A DNA stretch of 64,000 nucleotides from JACPRL01 sp035573715. GTDB taxonomy: Bacteria; Acidobacteriota; Terriglobia; Acidiferrales; 2-02-FULL-67-57. The DNA lies in contig DATLZZ010000010.1 of assembly GCA_035573715.1 (NCBI GenBank), forward strand, positions 274,478 through 338,477. The letters are read 5' to 3'. Below are positions 16,694 to 24,474 of this stretch, piece by piece. The notes under the pieces are model-generated. The model ran no database searches. It saw only the letters and a list, made by a program, of their open reading frames with translations, and had not been told where the DNA came from. A program made the translations under genes and the position numbers. The first letter of the stretch is position 1, and every line of letters begins with the position of its first letter.

Positions 16694-17509
16694 GTGAGCA
16701 CGACGGAGTCTATGAGCGCGCCCGCAACCGAGTCCGGCATGGCCCCCCGTGGTATCACGGTGGAGCTGGAACATGCCACTGTGGCGGCCTTCGAGCAGGC
16801 CCTGGCCGTGGTCCGCCAGCACCCGACCTGCCAGGAGTTCGGAGAAGGGAAGACGCTGCGCGTGCGGGCTACCTACCAGTTCGACGAGCTGGATGCCTTG
16901 AACGAGGTCAAAGAAGCCGCCTGGGAGCTACGCCACAAGCGTTGCTGGATTGACGGCAAGGAAGTTCCCTGGCACGAGATGGCCGAAATTACTTACTGCT
17001 TCCGCGAGTACTTGCGCAAGCCGAAGCGTGACCACTGTTTCTTCGACGGGAATTTCTGGAGCAATTGGGGCTGCAAATACGCGGTCTGCAATCTGGCCGA
17101 CCGCATCAACACCGAGTGGCTGACCTTCGGGCAACTGGACGGAGACGGCGCCTGGGTGTTCGATAAGGCTCGAATTGCCGAGCGCGTACGCCAGCGCCTC
17201 CACACCAGCTTCCATCTCTGCCCGGCCTTTGATGAGGAATTCCTGAACCATGTGTTGGAGGTTTTTCCCGAGCGGGTCGACCCGGTTGCCGACGACCGCT
17301 GGCGGTATGTGCGCAATCGGCAGGGACAGATCATCTACGTCGGCCCGAAGGACGTGGACTCGGCGAAAAAGATTGTCCAGGAGCTTCAAGAAAAAGTCCG
17401 CCAGCGCCGTTCCGGGGAGAATGTGGCCGAGAACGGGAAGCGACCGGTTCCTGAGAGTTACCTCCGCCGTTATGGCCAGGACGTCAAGCAGAGAGCGGCG
17501 AAGAAGTAG
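16694..17509 (+). CDS. Uncharacterised soluble protein, 271 residues
   Basis: I do not recognise this family. No signal peptide or transmembrane segment is visible. The core is rich in aromatic residues and cysteines, with a CKYAVC pair around residue 120 inside FFDGNFWSNWGCKYAVC, and additional single cysteines at RCW, YCF and HCF. The C-terminal third is charged and helical (SAKKIVQELQEKVRQRR) with a coiled-coil look. The start may be GTG 16694 or ATG 16712. The gene is monocistronic with its own promoter-like sequence and converges on the HD-GYP gene with 11 bases between. Spaced cysteines suggest a metal or cluster site, which is only inference. Confidence 0.65.
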   Translation: MSTTESMSAPATESGMAPRGITVELEHATVAAFEQALAVVRQHPTCQEFGEGKTLRVRATYQFDELDALNEVKEAAWELRHKRCWIDGKEVPWHEMAEITYCFREYLRKPKRDHCFFDGNFWSNWGCKYAVCNLADRINTEWLTFGQLDGDGAWVFDKARIAERVRQRLHTSFHLCPAFDEEFLNHVLEVFPERVDPVADDRWRYVRNRQGQIIYVGPKDVDSAKKIVQELQEKVRQRRSGENVAENGKRPVPESYLRRYGQDVKQRAAKK

Positions 17510-17520
17510 GATCGGACCGC

Positions 17521-18357
17521 CTAGACGACGATATCGGGAACCTCCACCTCACCCTTCCGTAAGGCAATCAGAAAGGCGTCCACCACTCGTGGATCGAAGT
17601 CGGTGCCCGATCCCTTGACGATGATGTCGCGCGCCTCCTGGGGGGAGATGGCTTTGCGGTAGGGGCGGTCTCTGGTCAGGGAGTCGTACACGTCGGCGAC
17701 TGAAATGATGCGCGCTTCCAGCGGGATCGCTTCACCTTGATTCGGGTTGTAGCCGCTGCCGTCGAATTTGTCGTGGTGGGAGAGAACGATGGGCAGCACT
17801 CTTCGCGGCGAGCCGCCTACCGGCTTCAGCATTTCCGCTCCCAGTTCCACGTGCCTCTGCATCTCTTTGTATTCAGCTTCGCTGAGCCGGGCCGCCTTAT
17901 AGAGAATGTCGCGGCTGATATCGAGCTTGCCGATGTCATGCAGCAACGCGGCGGCGTGGACATCTTCTATGCGCTCGGGGTCAAGGCCCATGTAGGTGGC
18001 AATCTTGGCGGCGTAGACCGCGACGCGGTAGGAGTGATTCTGAGTATACTTGTCCTTGGAGATGAACTGGCGCAGGATGATCAGGATCCCGTGGTAGGTT
18101 TCTCGCAACTCCTGGATATGAGCTTCCTTGGCCTCGTAGAGACTCCCCATGGCGTAACCGGTGACCAGCAAGCTGCCGGCCCAGACCGCTAGGTCGTACC
18201 AATACTGCTGCGAAACTCCTCCGCCGCTGGCGGCGAGTTCAGGATTGAATCGAACCACCAGGGCAACCAGCAAGGCGCTGGCCAGCGCCGTGAGCGTGGC
18301 CTGGCGGCGGCCGTAGTAGTACGCGGAGTACAACGTGGGCAGGAAGTACAGCGACAA
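17521..18357 (-). CDS. HD-GYP-domain protein (putative c-di-GMP phosphodiesterase), frameshifted 5' end
   Basis: The open part is 278 residues from a TTG at 18357. It starts inside a membrane region (SLYFLPTLYSAYYYGRR and ALASALLVALVV), has another helix at about 56-73, then an HD-GYP domain with HD at 140-141 (LLHDIGKLD) and HHDKFDGSGYN at about 194-204. The usual GYP is GYN here, a change seen in a minority of family members that may affect activity. The matching first transmembrane helix is encoded just upstream in another frame (18368-18526), so the gene appears to be split by a single-base frameshift. The likely role is c-di-GMP breakdown from a membrane sensor. Confidence 0.75.
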   Translation of the reverse strand: MSLYFLPTLYSAYYYGRRQATLTALASALLVALVVRFNPELAASGGGVSQQYWYDLAVWAGSLLVTGYAMGSLYEAKEAHIQELRETYHGILIILRQFISKDKYTQNHSYRVAVYAAKIATYMGLDPERIEDVHAAALLHDIGKLDISRDILYKAARLSEAEYKEMQRHVELGAEMLKPVGGSPRRVLPIVLSHHDKFDGSGYNPNQGEAIPLEARIISVADVYDSLTRDRPYRKAISPQEARDIIVKGSGTDFDPRVVDAFLIALRKGEVEVPDIVV

Positions 18358-18367
18358 CAGAACGCGG

Positions 18368-18526
18368 TTAGGAGGCCACTAGGAAGTTCAATAGCCCGGC
18401 GATGACAAACAGGGACAGAAGCAGCCACAGCTCCTTGTTGACCTTCTCGAGGACGTTGCGTTTGGACCGTTGGCGGGCCGACGCACGCTGCTCACTCCGA
18501 CGCTCCTGTTGCCAGGGTAGTTTCAT
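18368..18526 (-). pseudogene. 5' fragment of the HD-GYP membrane protein, separated by a frameshift
   Basis: ATG at 18526 is preceded by a GGGG-type ribosome site and opens a 52-residue frame. It begins MKLPWQQERR, has a basic, coiled N-terminus, and ends in a transmembrane helix (LWLLLSLFVIAGLLNFLVAS) before a TAA at 18370-18368. Skipping one base at the stop gives ...VASNRVLLSLYFLPTLYS, which runs directly into the HD-GYP frame and completes a normal two-helix sensor. This supports one original gene at 17521-18526 carrying a one-base insertion, either real or a sequencing/assembly error. Confidence 0.65.
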
Positions 18527-18639
18527 GGTCGACCCCAAAGCGTGAGCGAAAGCCTACACACCTGCTGGCGGGATTGCAACCCCATCGGGCGCTTGTGGGA
18601 GCCGCGGCAGGCTGGTAGGCTGGACGAGGGAACTTGAGA

Positions 18640-18870
18640 ATGCGGTTGCGGGTCGAGTGCCACTCGGGCTACAAGGCCGAGCAGCGGCCGCAGCGGTTCT
18701 TCCTGCGCGAGCGTCGCTTTGAAGTTTTGGAAGTGCTCGACCACTGGTACGGCCCCGAGGATTTCTTTGTGCGCCTGCGGGCCGACGACGGCAACGTCTA
18801 TATCCTCCGGCACCGCGAGAATCCCAATCAGGACTTCTGGACGCTGGAGTCGTTCCGCCGCGCCCGCTAG
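18640..18870 (+). CDS. Small uncharacterised protein, 76 residues
   Basis: A short cytoplasmic protein with no hydrophobic segment. It looks like a compact beta-rich fold: RLRVECHSGYKAEQRP, then RFEVLEVLDHWYG and a late VRLRADDGNVYILRH...WTLESF. I recall similar small proteins in acidobacterial-type genomes but know no function. ATG 18640 follows a GACGAGGG ribosome site; the TTG at 18634 is less likely. Its TAG stop overlaps the stop of the convergent methyltransferase in a shared CTAG. Confidence 0.65.
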   Translation: MRLRVECHSGYKAEQRPQRFFLRERRFEVLEVLDHWYGPEDFFVRLRADDGNVYILRHRENPNQDFWTLESFRRAR

Positions 18871-19397
18871 CTCTTCACTGCTTCCAACCAGAACTCCATT
18901 ACTTTCCCGCGAATGACGAAGCAGAGGTATTGCTCCCAGAACTTGCGGAAGGGACGGGAGTGGTTGACCAGCAACTCGAAGCCCAGCCATCGCCACAAGC
19001 GCAGCAACTGGATGCGCAGGCTCAGCTCGCGGAAGCGGGCGGGGGAGTAAAAGCCGTAGTCTTCGCGCCCCGTGAAATAGGTGAAGGACTGGCTGGTGAG
19101 GTGCCAGCGGTGCGTGGGGTCGGTGTAGGAGCTGATGTCGCTGCAATGCGGCGTAACCAGGTAGAGCCGGCCGCCGGGGCGCAGCAGCCGGTGGACTTCC
19201 TCCAGGAAGCGGATTACGTTCTCAGTGTGCTCGACGACGTGCACGGCGCGAATCTCGTCGAAAGAGTTATCGGCGAAAGGATAGGGTGGGCGGTCGAGAT
19301 CGCAGAGCACCTCGGCGGCGCTGCGGGGGTTCTTGTCGACTCCGACGGCGCCGGGGAACTTGTTGCGTCCGCAGCCGAGATCAAGCACGCGCGGCAT
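18867..19397 (-). CDS. Class I SAM-dependent methyltransferase
   Basis: A 176-residue Methyltransf_11-type protein. The SAM-binding motif I is VLDLGCGRNKFPG (about 4-16), followed by an acidic VDKNP and the post-I LCDLDRPPYPFADNSFDEI, with motif VEHTEN and LLRPGGRLYLVTPH further on. It overlaps the O-antigen ligase by 17 bases and is read after it, so a role in modifying surface polysaccharide or lipid-linked sugar is plausible. The C-terminal region is arginine- and tryptophan-rich and may bind membrane. The substrate is unknown. Confidence 0.82.
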   Translation of the reverse strand: MPRVLDLGCGRNKFPGAVGVDKNPRSAAEVLCDLDRPPYPFADNSFDEIRAVHVVEHTENVIRFLEEVHRLLRPGGRLYLVTPHCSDISSYTDPTHRWHLTSQSFTYFTGREDYGFYSPARFRELSLRIQLLRLWRWLGFELLVNHSRPFRKFWEQYLCFVIRGKVMEFWLEAVKS

Positions 19398-20874
19398 TGT
19401 CTGCCTCGTTGGAGCTGTTGTGCTCCAGCCAGAGCGCGATGCCCATCAGCAGCCAGAACAGCATCACAACTTCAGAATCGCCGAAGTTGTAGTGCAGCAG
19501 GCCGCTGGCCAGGAAGCCGAGTGTTGCGCCGAGCGTGCCGAGAGTCAATCCTCGAATCCACCAATCGCCCGGCAGCGGTCGCAGCAGGCGTCGAAGCAAC
19601 AGGAGCACATAGGTGGCCATGAGCCAGAGCCACGCGCCGAGAGCTGGCAGGCCGCGCTCGACCGCGAGTTGAATGGGTGTGGAGTGAAAGTGGCTGTGCA
19701 GGCCCATGCTGTCGTAGGCGCGGATGCCAAGCTGGCGGTAGCGCACCTTCACCGAATCCATGCCGATGCCGAGCAGCGGGTGCTCGCCCACCAGCCGCGC
19801 GCCGTCCTGCCACATCAGCCGGCGGTACTGCATGCTGAGGTCGTTGGGATTGTAGAACCCCACGCCGCGCTTGGCGATAAGAAGCTGGTTCATGCCAAGT
19901 ATCACAACTACTGCCAGCGCGCCGGTCGCGATGCGCGCCCACCATTTGACGCTCAGCCACAGCATAACGAGCGAGGCGAGCAATAAAGCCGCCCAAGAGG
20001 CGCGAGTAAACGTGGCGGTAAGCGCTGCCGCCAGGAGCAGGCCGAGCAAGACCAGCACCGCGCCTTGGGTTCTCCACCGTCGCGGGCAGGCCAGCCACAA
20101 CCCGCCGACCAGCGCCGCCAGTTGCATCAGCACTTCGGCGTACGTAGTGAAGTGGCTGTAGGTGCCGCGGGCGCGAATGCTGCGGGAGCGGCGGAGCTCG
20201 GCGCCATCCAGCGCCCGCATCAGGGAATCGGCCGGCAGCTCGAATTCGTAGAGGTCGGCGCCGCCGCGATAGGCGCGGCACTTGAGCGGCAGCGGCGAGA
20301 TGTGGACGGCAAGCGCGGCCGCGAGCTCCTTGGGCGAGTCGGTCAGGTGCGGGCCACAGGCGATAATCGTGTCATGCTCGACGACGTTGGCTTGCGCCAG
20401 CACGCTCCCCGGGGCGAGCTTCACAACTTCGACGCCGCGCCCGACAATCTTCTGCCACACCGTTTGCCCCGCCGTCGCCGCGGCCGACAGGAGCAGCACC
20501 ACGACAAGAATCTTGATCTGTCGAAGCGTTCTCAGCGTTCCGGCGACAACGGGGACGATGGCAATCAGAGCCACGCCGCGCAGTTTGTCGAGGCTGGTGG
20601 CCGGCTCAAGAGAAAAAATTGAAGAAATCAACGTGAGCAGCAGAAAACCTGCCATCGGCCAGCTCAGCGGCGTCAGCAGCCCGTGCGGGTGGCGCCGCTG
20701 GCGGGCCAATTCAACGAGCCAAAAGAGCCCAGCCAGCCCGACGGCGATTTGCGACGCGGCAATCGAGTGCGGCAGAGCCGCGGCGAAGACCAGGAAGAAA
20801 GCAAAAGACAGGCGGTCGAAAACCGAACTCGCCGGGGCAGGCGCGGGTTCGGGTTTCGAGTCGGGTGCGGCCAC
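19381..20874 (-). CDS. O-antigen ligase / Wzy-type polymerase family protein
   Basis: A 497-residue polytopic membrane protein with about 11-12 helices. The Wzy_C hallmark is present: RASW in the TATFTRASWAALLLA helix, and a large periplasmic loop with RLVGEHPLLGIGMDS and HSHFHSTPIQLAVERGLPAL. These proteins ligate or polymerise undecaprenyl-linked glycans at the outer face of the inner membrane. An extra soluble stretch at about 160-235, between early helices, is longer than in standard WaaL. The start is GTG 20874 after a Pro/Ala-rich cytoplasmic tail. Ligase versus polymerase cannot be decided from sequence. Confidence 0.82.
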   Translation of the reverse strand: MAAPDSKPEPAPAPASSVFDRLSFAFFLVFAAALPHSIAASQIAVGLAGLFWLVELARQRRHPHGLLTPLSWPMAGFLLLTLISSIFSLEPATSLDKLRGVALIAIVPVVAGTLRTLRQIKILVVVLLLSAAATAGQTVWQKIVGRGVEVVKLAPGSVLAQANVVEHDTIIACGPHLTDSPKELAAALAVHISPLPLKCRAYRGGADLYEFELPADSLMRALDGAELRRSRSIRARGTYSHFTTYAEVLMQLAALVGGLWLACPRRWRTQGAVLVLLGLLLAAALTATFTRASWAALLLASLVMLWLSVKWWARIATGALAVVVILGMNQLLIAKRGVGFYNPNDLSMQYRRLMWQDGARLVGEHPLLGIGMDSVKVRYRQLGIRAYDSMGLHSHFHSTPIQLAVERGLPALGAWLWLMATYVLLLLRRLLRPLPGDWWIRGLTLGTLGATLGFLASGLLHYNFGDSEVVMLFWLLMGIALWLEHNSSNEADNAARA

Positions 20875-20941
20875 GCGCTCGGGAGTCTATTCACCGCCCA
20901 CGCAGCGTGTCAATCAGGGTCGTTGGTACCAGCGGCGGGCG

Positions 20942-20971
20942 TTGACAAAAATCCGCTCCCGCTTGTAAACT
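20942..20971 (+). promoter_or_regulatory. Promoter of the rplM-rpsI operon
   Basis: A perfect TTGACA at 20942-20947 and TAAACT at 20966-20971 are separated by 18 bases. Transcription would start near 20979 and give a leader of about 32 bases before rplM ATG 21011. Confidence 0.6.
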
Positions 20972-21010
20972 TAGTTGTTTGCGGCTGGCCCGCAAACCTT
21001 TTCTGTATAT

Positions 21011-21448
21011 ATGCGAACGTACTACCCAAACGGCAAAGAGTCTGCCCAGATGCGGCAAGGGAAGTGGTATCTGGTGGACGCCCGCGGCCAAGTGCTGGGG
21101 CGGCTGGCGACCCGTGTCGCCTGGCTGCTGATGGGCAAGCACAAGGTGCGCTACACGCCGGCGGTGGAGTCGGGCGACCACGTCGTGGTCATCAACGCCC
21201 GCGACATCCGCCTGACCGGCAAGAAGCTCGACCAGAAAGTCTATCGCTGGCACTCCGGCTACCCCGGCGGGTTCAAGGAAGAGAGGGCCAGCCACCGCTT
21301 GCGGACTAAGCCGGAGCTGATGGTCCGGGAGGCCGTCCTGGGAATGCTGCCCAAGAACAAGCTGCGCGCCCGCCGGGCGAAGAAGCTGCGGGTTTACGCC
21401 GACGACAAGCACCCGCACGCCGCCCAACAACTCGAAGCCTTTACCTGA
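21011..21448 (+). CDS. rplM: 50S ribosomal protein L13
   Basis: 145 residues, standard for L13. Recognisable segments are WYLVDARGQVLGRLATRVAWLLMGKHK, the DHVVVINARDIRLTGKKLDQK core, WHSGYPGGFK and the GMLPKNKLRARRAKKLRVYAD C-terminus. L13 binds 23S rRNA early in 50S assembly. The frame extends upstream to 20975, but ATG 21011 (MRTYYPN) matches the family start and lies after the promoter. It is followed by rpsI after 14 bases, the usual L13-S9 pair. Confidence 0.95.
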   Translation: MRTYYPNGKESAQMRQGKWYLVDARGQVLGRLATRVAWLLMGKHKVRYTPAVESGDHVVVINARDIRLTGKKLDQKVYRWHSGYPGGFKEERASHRLRTKPELMVREAVLGMLPKNKLRARRAKKLRVYADDKHPHAAQQLEAFT

Positions 21449-21462
21449 AACTAGGAGGGGAA

Positions 21463-22041
21463 GTGGGAGATTCGGAGAACAACGAACTGACGACCCCGCC
21501 CGCGGGCGAGACGTCCCGGCCGGCTGAGCCGGCTGCCGAAGCGGCGGCACCTACGGCAGAAGCCGCAGCGGCGCCCGAGGCAGAGGTTGGCGCAGCGCCA
21601 GCTGGCGAGCCAGTGGCGGAGCCGCAGGTTGAAACGCCGGCGCCGAGCAATGGCGGCGGGCCTTTCTACGGTACCGGCCGGCGGAAGACTTCGGTGGCGC
21701 GGGTTTTTCTGCGCTCGGGCAGCGGCCAACTGCGAGTGAACGGTCGCCCGCTGGATGAGTATTTCACGGTTCCGGCCTGGCGCAAGGAAGCGCGCAGCCC
21801 GCTGGCGTTTCTGGGCGTGGCCGAGCAGTACGACGCCGAGATTACGGTCAAGGGCGGCGGGCCCAACGGTCAGGCCGGGGCGGTGCGGCTGGGATTGGCC
21901 CGCGCCGTGGCGCAGGCCAATCCGGCGCTGCGTCCCAAGCTCCGCCAGACCGGGTATCTGACCCGCGACCCGCGCATGAAGGAACGCAAGAAGTACGGCC
22001 AGAAGGGGGCGCGCAAGCGCTTCCAGTGGACGAAGCGCTGA
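21463..22041 (+). CDS. rpsI: 30S ribosomal protein S9 with a long acidic N-terminal extension
   Basis: The S9 core begins around residue 65 (GPFYGTGRRKTSVARVFL) and ends with the expected QKGARKRFQWTKR tail that reaches the P-site tRNA. Total length is 192 residues against about 130 for the family. The extra 64 N-terminal residues are Ala, Pro and Glu rich and look disordered. The GTG start at 21463 has an AGGAGGGG ribosome site at good distance, and no better in-frame start with a ribosome site lies nearer the core, so the extension is probably translated. Confidence 0.93.
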   Translation: MGDSENNELTTPPAGETSRPAEPAAEAAAPTAEAAAAPEAEVGAAPAGEPVAEPQVETPAPSNGGGPFYGTGRRKTSVARVFLRSGSGQLRVNGRPLDEYFTVPAWRKEARSPLAFLGVAEQYDAEITVKGGGPNGQAGAVRLGLARAVAQANPALRPKLRQTGYLTRDPRMKERKKYGQKGARKRFQWTKR

Positions 22042-22054
22042 GCGAAGGAGAACT

Positions 22055-22987
22055 GTGGCGACCTTAACAATGAAGGAGCTGCTGGAAGCCGGAGTCCACT
22101 TCGGCCACCAGACACGGCGCTGGAACCCGAAGATGAAGGAGTACATCTTCGGCGAGCGCAACGGGATTTACATCATCGACCTCCAGAAGACGCTGAAGAT
22201 GTTCAAGGACGCCGCGGCGTTTGTGACCAACCTGACGGCGCAGGGCAAGACAATCCTGTTTGTCGGCACCAAGCGCCAGGCGCAGGAAGCGATTGCCGAG
22301 GAGGCGCGGCGCTGCGGAATGTACTACGTCAACCACCGTTGGCTGGGCGGGACGCTGACCAACTGGGCGACCATCCAGAAGTCCATCAAGCGCTTCAAAG
22401 AGCTGGAAGCGATGGAGCAGGACGGCCGCCTGGAGGCGATGCCCAAAAAGGAAGCCACCCGCGTGCGCCGCGAGCTGCGTCACCTGCGGGAGAATATGGA
22501 AGGCATCAAGGAGCTGCCAAACCTGCCCGACGCGCTTTTTGTGATTGACTCGAACAAGGAACAGATTGCGGTGCAGGAAGCGCGCAAGCTGGCTATCTCG
22601 GTGGTGGCGGTGGTGGACACGAACTGCGACCCGGACATGGTCGACTACGTCATCCCGGGCAACGACGATGCGCTGCGCGCCATCCGCCTCTTTACCTCCA
22701 AGATTGCCGACGCTGCGGCCGAAGGCCGGGCGCTCTACGAGCAGGCGCAACTCGAGGCCGCCAAGGCTGCCGAGGCGGAAGCCGCGGCAGCGCTGGGCGA
22801 GTCCGCGCCCGAGTACGCCGGCACACCGGAAGAGCTCGAGCAGTTGGCCGAAGTGTATGACCAGGATGAGGCCCTGCCGCCGCATTTGCGCCCGCGCGCC
22901 GTGCCGGAAGGCGAAGAGTTGCCCGAAGCGCTGGCTGAAGAAGGCGCCGAGGGCCCGGCGGCAGGCTACCCCGAGCAGCCGCAATGA
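22055..22987 (+). CDS. rpsB: 30S ribosomal protein S2 with acidic C-terminal extension
   Basis: The core matches S2: MKELLEAGVHFGHQTRRWNPKMKEYIFGERNGIYIIDL, KGKTILFVGTKRQA-like, YYVNHRWLGGTLTNW and the VDTNCDPDMVDYVIPGNDDALRAIRLF motif. The protein is 310 residues, against about 240-255 for typical S2, with an Ala/Glu-rich acidic tail from about residue 240. The GTG start has an AAGGAG ribosome site. It heads the rpsB-tsf-pyrH-frr order common in bacteria and follows rpsI by 13 bases, so both ribosomal pairs may share the upstream promoter. Confidence 0.95.
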   Translation: MATLTMKELLEAGVHFGHQTRRWNPKMKEYIFGERNGIYIIDLQKTLKMFKDAAAFVTNLTAQGKTILFVGTKRQAQEAIAEEARRCGMYYVNHRWLGGTLTNWATIQKSIKRFKELEAMEQDGRLEAMPKKEATRVRRELRHLRENMEGIKELPNLPDALFVIDSNKEQIAVQEARKLAISVVAVVDTNCDPDMVDYVIPGNDDALRAIRLFTSKIADAAAEGRALYEQAQLEAAKAAEAEAAAALGESAPEYAGTPEELEQLAEVYDQDEALPPHLRPRAVPEGEELPEALAEEGAEGPAAGYPEQPQ

Positions 22988-23007
22988 GCGACCCAGACAG
23001 ATCTTCC

Positions 23008-23046
23008 TGCCGGCCGGAGAGCCTGAAGGCCGGCATATTTTTTTTT
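23008..23046 (+). terminator. Intrinsic terminator or attenuator between rpsB and tsf
   Basis: An 8-base-pair GC-rich stem (TGCCGGCC at 23008-23015 with GGCCGGCA at 23028-23035), a 12-base loop and nine T residues at 23038-23046. It would end or reduce transcription after rpsB, leaving tsf to read-through. Confidence 0.75.
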
Positions 23047-23065
23047 GCCCTATTGAGGTGACTCA

Positions 23066-23734
23066 GTGAACCCCGTGAAACCCGAAGAGAATACGCCCGC
23101 GGCCGGCGTGAGCGCGCAGCAGGTGAAGCAGCTGCGCGAAGCCACCGGCGCCGGCTGGATGGATTGCAAGGCGGCGCTGGCGGAGTGCGGCGGCGACGTC
23201 GAGCAGGCTATCGCCTGGCTGCGCAAGAAAGGCATGGCGACGGCGCAGCGCAAGGCGGGGCGCACCACCAGCGAAGGCTGCGTGGCCAGCTACGTCCACG
23301 CCGGCAGTAAGATCGGCGTCATGCTGGAGCTCAACTGCGAGACCGACTTTGTCGCCCGCACCGAAGAGTTCCGCCAACTGGCGCACGACCTGGCCATGCA
23401 CGTGGCCGCCGCCGAGCCCCGCTTCATCCGCCGCGAGGACGTCGGCCGAGAGATGCTCGACAAAGAGCGCGAAATCTACCGCGCCCAGGTCATCGCCGCC
23501 GGCAAGCCGGAGAAGGTGGCCGATAAGATTGTCGAAGGCAAGCTGGAGAAGTTCTACGAAGAGAACTGCCTCTACGAGCAGCACTTCATCAAGGACGATA
23601 AGCTGACCGTGAAGGAACTCATCGACGCCGTCATCGCCAAAGTGGGCGAGAACGTGACGGTGCGGCGCTACGTGCGCTTCAAGCTGGGCGAGCCGGTGCT
23701 GGTGGCGGAAGCGTCCACGCAAGCGCAGGGATAG
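23066..23734 (+). CDS. tsf: Translation elongation factor Ts
   Basis: 222 residues, within the range of short EF-Ts proteins. The N-terminal UBA-like domain (VKQLREATGAGWMDCKAALAE) and the TDFVAR motif that contacts EF-Tu are present, followed by a single compact dimerisation core. EF-Ts exchanges GDP for GTP on EF-Tu. The GTG start at 23066 has a GAGGTGA ribosome site, and a second GTG lies three codons downstream. It sits 19 bases after the T-run of the intercistronic terminator and 4 bases before pyrH. Confidence 0.95.
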   Translation: MNPVKPEENTPAAGVSAQQVKQLREATGAGWMDCKAALAECGGDVEQAIAWLRKKGMATAQRKAGRTTSEGCVASYVHAGSKIGVMLELNCETDFVARTEEFRQLAHDLAMHVAAAEPRFIRREDVGREMLDKEREIYRAQVIAAGKPEKVADKIVEGKLEKFYEENCLYEQHFIKDDKLTVKELIDAVIAKVGENVTVRRYVRFKLGEPVLVAEASTQAQG

Positions 23735-23738
23735 GACC

Positions 23739-24458
23739 GTGGCCGAGACTGCTGTCTTCAAGCGCATCCTGCTGAAGCTGAGCGGGGAAGCGTTTGCCGG
23801 GCCGCAGGGCTTCGGGATTGACGACGATGCCATTGCCACTATCGCGCGCGAAGTGAAAGACGTGCACGCGCTGGGCGTGCAGGTAGGCATCATCGTCGGC
23901 GGCGGGAACATCTTCCGCGGTCGCACGTCGGTGGCCCGCGGGCTCGACCGGGTGACCGCCGACCAGATGGGCATGCTGGCCACGGTCATCAACGGCCTGG
24001 CGTTGCAAAGCGCCTTGGAAAAAACCGGCACGGTGACGCGGCTGATGACGGCTGTCGGCATCCACGCCATGGCCGAGCCTTTTATCCGCCGCCGCGCCCT
24101 GCGCCACCTGGAGAAGGGGCGCGTGGTGGTCTTCGCCGGCGGCACCGGCAACCCCTACTTTTCCACCGACACCGCAGCGGCACTCCGCGCCATGGAAATC
24201 GGCGCCGACGTGATCCTCAAGGCCACCAAGGTGGACGGCGTGTACGACGCCGACCCCAACAAGGTCTCGACCGCCAAGATGATCGACCGGATTTCCTACC
24301 TGGACGTGATTTCCAAGTCGCTCTCGGTGATGGACTCGACCGCCATCTCGCTCTGCCGCGACCACAGCCTGCCCATCGTGGTCTTCAACCTCACCCGGCC
24401 GGGCAACATCAAGCGCGTGGTGCTGGGCGAGAAGGTGGGCTCGCTGGTCACCGCCTAG
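23739..24458 (+). CDS. pyrH: UMP kinase
   Basis: 239 residues of the amino acid kinase fold, the normal length. Key stretches are LLKLSGEAFAG (phosphate binding), IVGGGNIFRG, RVTADQMGMLATVINGLAL, the FAGGTGNPYFSTDTAAALRA nucleotide loop and KVDGVYDADP. It converts UMP to UDP with ATP. The GTG start is 4 bases after the tsf stop. Position between tsf and frr is the classic bacterial order. Confidence 0.96.
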   Translation: MAETAVFKRILLKLSGEAFAGPQGFGIDDDAIATIAREVKDVHALGVQVGIIVGGGNIFRGRTSVARGLDRVTADQMGMLATVINGLALQSALEKTGTVTRLMTAVGIHAMAEPFIRRRALRHLEKGRVVVFAGGTGNPYFSTDTAAALRAMEIGADVILKATKVDGVYDADPNKVSTAKMIDRISYLDVISKSLSVMDSTAISLCRDHSLPIVVFNLTRPGNIKRVVLGEKVGSLVTA

Positions 24459-24474
24459 CGCCGTCGGAGTTGCC

